From Chitinophagaceae bacterium (GTDB taxonomy: Bacteria > Bacteroidota > Bacteroidia > Chitinophagales > UBA10324): a DNA stretch of 23,135 nucleotides. The translations under genes and the position numbers were made by a program. The stretch is taken from the NCBI GenBank assembly GCA_023251195.1, contig JAHEZG010000001.1, forward strand, positions 29,470 to 52,604, in the 5' to 3' direction. The notes under the pieces were generated by a model that did not search any database, was not told the DNA's origin, and saw only the letters and a program-made list of their open reading frames with translations. Shown piece after piece: positions 19,401 to 23,135 of the stretch; the stretch's first letter is position 1, and the number at the start of each line of letters is the position of its first letter.

Positions 19401-19675
19401 GCAGTGATTTATGGATACCAAATGTTTTTTCACCAAACGGTGATGGTACCAATGATCAGTTTCTGGTAATCGGACACAACCTTTCTCATTTGTTAATTCG
19501 GATTTATAATCGTTGGGGTGAAATGGTATATGAAACAACCAGTATGAAAAAAGGCTGGGATGGAATGTATAAAGGTTTACCATCTTCATTAGGCGTTTAT
19601 GTTTATTATGTAGAGGCAGAATTTTTTGATGGAACCAGTAAAACAGCGAAAGGAAATGTTACATTGATTCGATAG
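16490..19675 (+). CDS. Secreted surface protein with SprB repeats and T9SS type B (gliding-motility C-terminal) sorting domain
   Basis: A 1061-aa exported protein. The signal peptide (about 1-25) ends ESFAQQ. Residues from about 30 to 225 form a jelly-roll-like module (ends with a MAM/CUB-like GIEDIIVVSTYD strand). The middle (about 230-815) contains beta-sandwich segments, each with a Cys near its start (PVCAGS, TLCAGS, LICPGD, PVCQGD, TVCSGQ), which suggests serial Ig-like units. Two SprB repeats follow (about 825-893, SCPGESDGTI, and about 897-966), both of the form G-T/S-x-P-(F/Y)-T-(Y/F)-x-W. The last 90 residues (IPNVFSPNGDGTNDQF ... NRWGEMVYE ... YYVEA) are the CHU_C or type B T9SS sorting domain, which directs export across the outer membrane. 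No catalytic motif was found, so an adhesin or structural role is inferred. Only 41 bp separates it from the next gene. Confidence 0.88.
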   Translation: MNTFYKRIILSFFCMTMLCLTESFAQQTIQIYQEDFNSGSANFLLNSGGPSANAGPNQWIINNSFNGNGTYPNTPDETQVVSGTIAGAPISPYLHIHDIAVAPATSNANYNPAVVADNFAQINEDMCTVGLENTILTFFYIGEGNASDYCELYYSINSGGSWTQVGMSQYNNQSLWKYEIVSDPAFDNQATLRFGWRWKNMGVGAADISIGIEDIIVVSTYDNINNPVSINITAVAPNPVCAGSFLSIFYSLSHALCDGTYQIQMSNFAGTFLGNNLGVFTIASGTVSGGIGGMIPSSTPAGTCYKIRIDRIAPPPAITGVASICFEVILCPNTITTLQPVVTFGPDTLCAGSVIDVPFYSTGTFQANNNYVAQLSDANGSFTSPTVLGTFPSGAAYDPMAGSPPGNVSGLVPITTPVGCNYYIRVVSTNPNVIPPPQNYFGPFCIKHCDNTTNNMQDIPVCITLTQGVDTTISYAINTFTNSTTYGPGNVFSVQVLSSQTYAVLNTGSFGSVASTTSGTLTLSIPGLNQVISLLGAPGTGMYYIRLVASNPIPAWDSLGSLVRLIIGSPDSLSPLIYPDDTLICPGDILAITIGNYNPNSQYQWHSPILSNGNPFFWSYNPLLIQFNNNTPVGTYWFTCQELNNGCWGPLSDTVFIHVLHTPNVVITAPTPVCQGDTIYMHVPFQTATYYSWSATWGTITDTSNNELYMVFDSVGAVQIQIFALNQCGQANGVKNITVQARPSVVASNDTTVCSGQPVTLTATSNVNSYKWTDTSNVQLGVTPNLSVAPDSVTSYIITSTNTVGCKDRDTVTVFINPLPEIVLSMTGISCPGESDGTISSQIIVGTAPFTYAWSTIPVQSTPSISNLAFGSYTVMVTDAYGCVNTKSITVIQPSPIGLSFVVVNADYGISNGSATVFVSGGTSPYTFVWNTNPSQTGQMISNLSPGTYQVTVTDANGCTGVGEVIIINSGSDLWIPNVFSPNGDGTNDQFLVIGHNLSHLLIRIYNRWGEMVYETTSMKKGWDGMYKGLPSSLGVYVYYVEAEFFDGTSKTAKGNVTLIR

Positions 19676-19716
19676 TCAGATTTTAATAAATCACCTTCAT
19701 TTTTTAAAAAATTACA

Positions 19717-21795
19717 ATGAAAAAAATTCTTGTTCTTTTAATTTTATCCTTCGCATTTTCAGTGAATGCACAAACCTATTTTGTAAGCCAGATTCCATAC
19801 AATCCAATGTCATTTGACTCTGGAATAAATGTGGTGAGTTCCATTGATGATGTCTGGAGTGCACCGATTTCTATTGGATTTGATTTTACTTTCTTTGGCC
19901 AGTCTTACAACCAACTTCTTCTTGGAACAAACAGTATTGTAACATTTGATATATCTCAATCAAGTGGTTATTGCAATTGGGTAATAACAGATAGTATTCC
20001 TTCTTTTGGAGTACAGATGCCAAATAGTTTTATTGGGTTTCCATATCAGGATGTTAATCCGGCAATGGGTGGAACTATACATCATCAGGTATATGGGATT
20101 CCTCCAAGCAGAAAATTTGTTTTGTCATTTGATTCTGTACCTTATTTCAGTTGTACCAATTTGTTTTACTCAGGACAATTGATTTTATATGAAGGAAGCA
20201 ATAACATTGAAGTAAATATTCATCATCAGGATTTGTGTGCGAGTTGGAACGGAGGAGCTGCAATACTTGGCATTCAGGACTTAAATGCGAATCAGGCATT
20301 TTGGGCTTCCAATTATAACTATCCTGTTCAGTGGACTGCGAATAATGAATCATGGCTGCTAAGTCCGGATAGTATATACTCCCCGGTATCAAATCAAAAC
20401 AGAATCAGCGGGCAAGTATTTGCCGATTTGGATTTTGATTGTACTTATAGTGGAACAGATTATCCGCTAATGAATAAGCCGGTTATAATTACTGATACCG
20501 TTTCCGGAATTCAACAATATATGTTTACTGATATGCAAGGTTATTACAGCAAGTATGTTGACGCCGGCACTTATTCATGGACTACCAATAATGTTGCGAA
20601 TCAAAACTACTCCACCAATTGTCCGGTAAGCGGAAATTATGTATATACTTTTTCAGGGTTTAATGATAGTACCGATAACAATATGATTGCTGATACGATT
20701 GTAGATTATTGCAGCGACCTTACAACATCCATTTGGGTTTATGGCGAACCGGATTCAAGCTTTTGGTGGGGAGCAGATCCGCTTGGCGTTTGTGATACCG
20801 GATTTGTTCAGTTGCATGTTTCAAACAATGGCACCATGAATGATAACGCACTAGTTACTCTTACTTTAAATGATTCAACCTCAATTTTATTTTCTCCAAT
20901 TATTTATACTTCGATTGGTAATAATCAATACACATTTGATTTTGGAAATTTAGCTGCAGGAACTGATTCAACTGTGGTGATTATGATTAAAGCCGGTTGC
21001 GATACCATTGGAACCCCTTATTGTTTTTCTTCCTCTGTGGCAGGTGGAGTATTTGATTGTTGGCTATTTAATAATACCGATAATTTATGTGTGCAAATTG
21101 GTGTTCCGTTTGACCCGAATTCAATAATGATTTCATCTTCGCTACACCCGCAAAACGGACTTGTGAATTATTTGCAAACTCAACCTACTGATGATTTTAC
21201 TTACACCATTTGTTTTCAAAACACAGGATCAGCAGTTGCACACGATGTAAGAATTGAAACAATCATTGACTCACATTTTAACATCAACTCCATTACGCCC
21301 GGTTCAGCAAGCGCTTATTATAGTTGGTTAGTAATAGGAAACAAATTGATTTTACAGTTTAATGGAATTGAATTGGCCGATAGTAATTCCAATGAACCTG
21401 CCAGTCATGGATTTGTGCGATTTAAAATTCAACAAGCAGGCAGCAACCTTTATGGCACCCTCATTCCTGAAATGGCTAATATTTATTTTGATTACCTGTC
21501 GCCTGTGGCAACTAATAATTCAGTTGTAGAATTGTATCAGGACTTATCAATAATTAATGTAGCACCTGTTTTTGTTTCGAATTTAATTTTTCCTAACCCA
21601 GCTAAAAACAGTTTTAATTTAAACTGTACTGAACAAACTCATTATTTAATTCAGGATTTAACAGGAAGAACCATATCCAAGGGAATAATTTCTAATCCAA
21701 CTGAGTTGAATTGCAGCGAATGGGCATTGGGACTTTACTTTGTTACGCTTGAAAACACTGAAGGTAAACAAGTGAAAAAATTAGTAAAAGAATAA
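19717..21795 (+). CDS. Secreted multidomain protein with T9SS type A sorting domain
   Basis: A 692-aa exported protein. The signal peptide is about 1-18 (ending SVNAQ). Residues from about 20 to 225 form a beta-sandwich with aromatic-rich strands (GFDFTFFGQSYNQLLLGTNS). A short prealbumin-like or SdrB-like repeat (about 228-290, SGQVFADLDFDC) follows. The segment from about 465 to 610, with FDPNS, TICFQNTGSAVAHDVRIE and DSNSNEPASHGFVRFKI, matches a repeated Bacteroidota extracellular domain that I recall as DUF7619. The last 70 residues (LIFPNPAKNSF ... LTGRTISKG ... LGLYFVTL) are a T9SS type A sorting domain. No enzyme motif was seen, so the role is unknown. It probably shares an operon with the preceding SprB-repeat protein and is followed by a strong terminator. 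Confidence 0.87.
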   Translation: MKKILVLLILSFAFSVNAQTYFVSQIPYNPMSFDSGINVVSSIDDVWSAPISIGFDFTFFGQSYNQLLLGTNSIVTFDISQSSGYCNWVITDSIPSFGVQMPNSFIGFPYQDVNPAMGGTIHHQVYGIPPSRKFVLSFDSVPYFSCTNLFYSGQLILYEGSNNIEVNIHHQDLCASWNGGAAILGIQDLNANQAFWASNYNYPVQWTANNESWLLSPDSIYSPVSNQNRISGQVFADLDFDCTYSGTDYPLMNKPVIITDTVSGIQQYMFTDMQGYYSKYVDAGTYSWTTNNVANQNYSTNCPVSGNYVYTFSGFNDSTDNNMIADTIVDYCSDLTTSIWVYGEPDSSFWWGADPLGVCDTGFVQLHVSNNGTMNDNALVTLTLNDSTSILFSPIIYTSIGNNQYTFDFGNLAAGTDSTVVIMIKAGCDTIGTPYCFSSSVAGGVFDCWLFNNTDNLCVQIGVPFDPNSIMISSSLHPQNGLVNYLQTQPTDDFTYTICFQNTGSAVAHDVRIETIIDSHFNINSITPGSASAYYSWLVIGNKLILQFNGIELADSNSNEPASHGFVRFKIQQAGSNLYGTLIPEMANIYFDYLSPVATNNSVVELYQDLSIINVAPVFVSNLIFPNPAKNSFNLNCTEQTHYLIQDLTGRTISKGIISNPTELNCSEWALGLYFVTLENTEGKQVKKLVKE

Positions 21796-21817
21796 TTTTC
21801 GGATTAAATAAAACACC

Positions 21818-21855
21818 AATCCCCGGTTTCTGTTTTCAGATTCCGGGGATTTTTT
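21818..21855 (+). terminator. Rho-independent terminator after the T9SS protein pair
   Basis: AATCCCCGG (21818-21826) and CCGGGGATT (21843-21851) form a perfect 9-bp stem. Inside it, TCTG (21829-21832) and CAGA (21837-21840) extend the hairpin around a TTTT loop. A run of six T (21850-21855) follows. It starts 22 nt after the 692-aa gene's stop. Confidence 0.9.
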
Positions 21856-21942
21856 ATAATTGACTTGTTCTGAAAATATTTTCGGTGCTGCAATCTTTAC
21901 AACACCCTTTTAATTAAATGATCATTATCTGATTTTAAAAAT

Positions 21943-22080
21943 AGACTTCTTCGGAAAATAACGATAAGAATGAATTTCGCGGATATTCCCCTATCCTTTT
22001 CGGAGAGGGGTTAGGTGGAACATCACGGACCTCAATCGGGTGGTTAGGATTTATAATCGAATAATTTTACGAAGAAGTCT
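21943..22080. mobile_element. Candidate MITE-like element with terminal inverted repeats
   Basis: About 138 bp bounded by AGACTTCTTCG (21943-21953) and its reverse complement CGAAGAAGTCT (22070-22080). Beyond the 11-bp identical core the arms stay similar (17 of 19 bases), and CGAT follows in both arms at an offset of two bases. Between them lies a hairpin (21988-22010). No transposase ORF fits inside. I could not identify a clear target-site duplication, so mobility is inferred from the termini only. It lies between a terminator and a promoter. Confidence 0.5.
21988..22010. repeat. Internal palindrome in the MITE-like element
   Basis: CCCCTATCC (21988-21996) and GGAGAGGGG (22002-22010) pair around TTTTC with one mismatch, followed by TTAGGTGG. 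I recall closely similar C-rich/G-rich palindromes as common intergenic repeats in Bacteroidota genomes, but this is unchecked. Confidence 0.55.
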
Positions 22081-22119
22081 GATACTGAAACACCATATTA
22101 CAGTCTTATTTATTCTTCA

Positions 22120-22151
22120 TTTGGATATTCAACCGAATAAATTTTTCTTTG
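22120..22151 (+). promoter_or_regulatory. Candidate Bacteroidota-type promoter for the PpiD/SurA-like gene
   Basis: TTTG (22120-22123), a 20-nt spacer and TTTCTTTG (22144-22151) match the Bacteroidota -33 TTTG / -7 TAnnTTTG pattern with one mismatch. The -7 box ends 32 nt before the ATG at 22184, leaving a leader of about 25 nt. Confidence 0.45.
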
Positions 22152-22183
22152 CACTCCTTCAAAAAAAATGAAGATTTATTGAC

Positions 22184-23135
22184 ATGGCAATGATTCAGAT
22201 TATCAGAAATAAATTAGGACCCGCTATTGTAATTATTATTGGCCTCAGTTTAGGTCTTTTTGTATTGCAAACTGCCTTGGATTCAAATACCGGATTGCTT
22301 AGCGGAAAAGGTGACAGCGTTGGTTCGATAGACGGTAAAAAAATAAATGTCAGAGAATTTCAAGCGAAAGTTGACACCTCTGTTGAGGCGTACAAATTAA
22401 ACAGCAACAGTAAAAATCTCGAAGACAATACACTTTATTCTCTGCGCGATCAAACATGGAATCAAATGATTAATGATTATTTGAATCACCGCGAATTTGA
22501 TGCGCTAGGAATAACACTTCCAAAAGATCAATTACAGGATTTATTTTTTGGCGCTGACCCGTATCCGGAATTAAAAAAATCTTTCACCAATCCGAACACC
22601 GGCCAATTTGATCCGATGGCAGTAAAAAATTATTTAGATAATTTAGATAAAAGTGTTCAAGGCGAAGATGTGGTTGAAAAACAAACCCGTTGGGCGAGTT
22701 TTCAAAAATTTGTACTCAATGATGTGATCACCAATAAATATAAAGCGTTGTTAAAAAATGCTGTGTATGCACCTAAGTGGCAGGCCGAAATGGAGTACAA
22801 CGATAAAGAAACAAAGTATACCATTCAATATGTAAAAATTCCTTTTTCTGAAGTCGCAGATACAGCAGTAAAAGTAACCGACGCCGATATTCAGAACTAT
22901 ATTAATAAACACAAAGAGCAATATAAACAAGATGAAACTCGGAAGGTTGAATATGTTATTTTTTCTGTTAAACCATCGTCAGAAGATTCAGCCAAAGCAT
23001 TTAAGTATGTAAATGATTCATACTTACATTTTACTGCATCAGCAAATGATACTGATTATTTCCGCAGATATGGCGATCGTGCATATGATAAAATGTTTTA
23101 CAATCCTGCAAATTTAGGTAGCAAGTTGTTGCAAG
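22184..23135 (+). CDS. PpiD/SurA-like periplasmic folding factor (peptidylprolyl isomerase family), partial, runs off the window
   Basis: This gene is open from ATG 22184 to the window edge, giving 317 codons and no stop; the 3' end is missing. Translated by hand, it opens MAMIQIIRNKLGPAIVIIIG, with a single membrane segment (about residues 13-30) that anchors it to the inner membrane. A SurA N-terminal-like chaperone domain follows (SIDGKKINVREFQAKVD, about 48-64; QTWNQMINDYLNHREFDALGI, about 91-111; and a helical DPMAVKNYL stretch). A region with KVTDADIQNYINKHKEQYKQDETRKVEY (about 228-255) matches the PpiD linker before a rotamase (parvulin) domain. The parvulin domain itself would lie past the edge. 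Bacteroidota members are usually around 700 aa. It has a recognisable promoter upstream and follows the inverted-repeat element. Confidence 0.88.
   Translation, partial: MAMIQIIRNKLGPAIVIIIGLSLGLFVLQTALDSNTGLLSGKGDSVGSIDGKKINVREFQAKVDTSVEAYKLNSNSKNLEDNTLYSLRDQTWNQMINDYLNHREFDALGITLPKDQLQDLFFGADPYPELKKSFTNPNTGQFDPMAVKNYLDNLDKSVQGEDVVEKQTRWASFQKFVLNDVITNKYKALLKNAVYAPKWQAEMEYNDKETKYTIQYVKIPFSEVADTAVKVTDADIQNYINKHKEQYKQDETRKVEYVIFSVKPSSEDSAKAFKYVNDSYLHFTASANDTDYFRRYGDRAYDKMFYNPANLGSKLLQ

Noticed and set aside
21971..22015. Tiny ORF beginning ATGAATTTCGCG inside the inverted-repeat element
   Set aside because: Only 14 codons, overlapping a palindrome, and no ribosome-binding signal.

Overview
The window looks like a chromosomal segment of a Bacteroidota bacterium, probably a Chitinophagales/Sphingobacteriales-type lineage. 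The DNA is AT-rich. Three predicted secreted proteins end in Type IX secretion system (T9SS) sorting domains. Other Bacteroidota-type families present are a DUF6660-like Cys-rich protein, a DUF6089-like beta-barrel and a fused RND-TolC metal pump. Several upstream regions carry TAnnTTTG-like -7 boxes with no clear Shine-Dalgarno sequence. No rRNA, tRNA, CRISPR array or intact insertion sequence was seen.

Region 1 (about 200-6182, + strand) is a heavy-metal efflux operon. It encodes a small exported Cys-rich protein, a 1452-aa CzcA/CusA-type RND permease fused to a TolC-like outer-membrane factor, and a lipoprotein periplasmic adaptor. All three layers of a tripartite pump are therefore made from two genes. 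Each intercistronic gap holds a perfect or near-perfect hairpin.

Region 2 (6388-9910, - strand) holds housekeeping genes: asparaginyl-tRNA synthetase with a long charged coiled-coil insertion, ribonuclease HII, and a membrane-anchored lytic transglycosylase with a degenerate LysM-like tail. Region 3 (10008-12271) has an ArnT/PMT-like (GT39-type) membrane glycosyltransferase facing a DUF6089-like outer-membrane protein; their stop codons overlap.

Region 4 (12507-21795, + strand) is dominated by cell-surface or secreted proteins. A thermolysin-like (M4) metalloprotease with PKD, Ig-like and T9SS type A domains is broken by one in-frame TAA, with reading frame and catalytic residues intact on both sides. 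A DinB-like protein follows. Then come a 1061-aa SprB-repeat protein with a type B (gliding-motility C-terminal) sorting domain and a 692-aa T9SS type A protein, probably co-transcribed and closed by a strong terminator.

Region 5 (21796-23135) contains that terminator, a roughly 138-bp MITE-like element with terminal inverted repeats, a recognisable Bacteroidota promoter, and the 5' part of a PpiD/SurA-like periplasmic folding factor cut by the window edge. Bases 1-213, 6183-6387, 7912-8110 and 8717-8923 hold no gene that I can support. The most noteworthy items are the nonsense-interrupted protease, the permease-TolC fusion that keeps an internal signal-peptide-like segment, and the inverted-repeat element.
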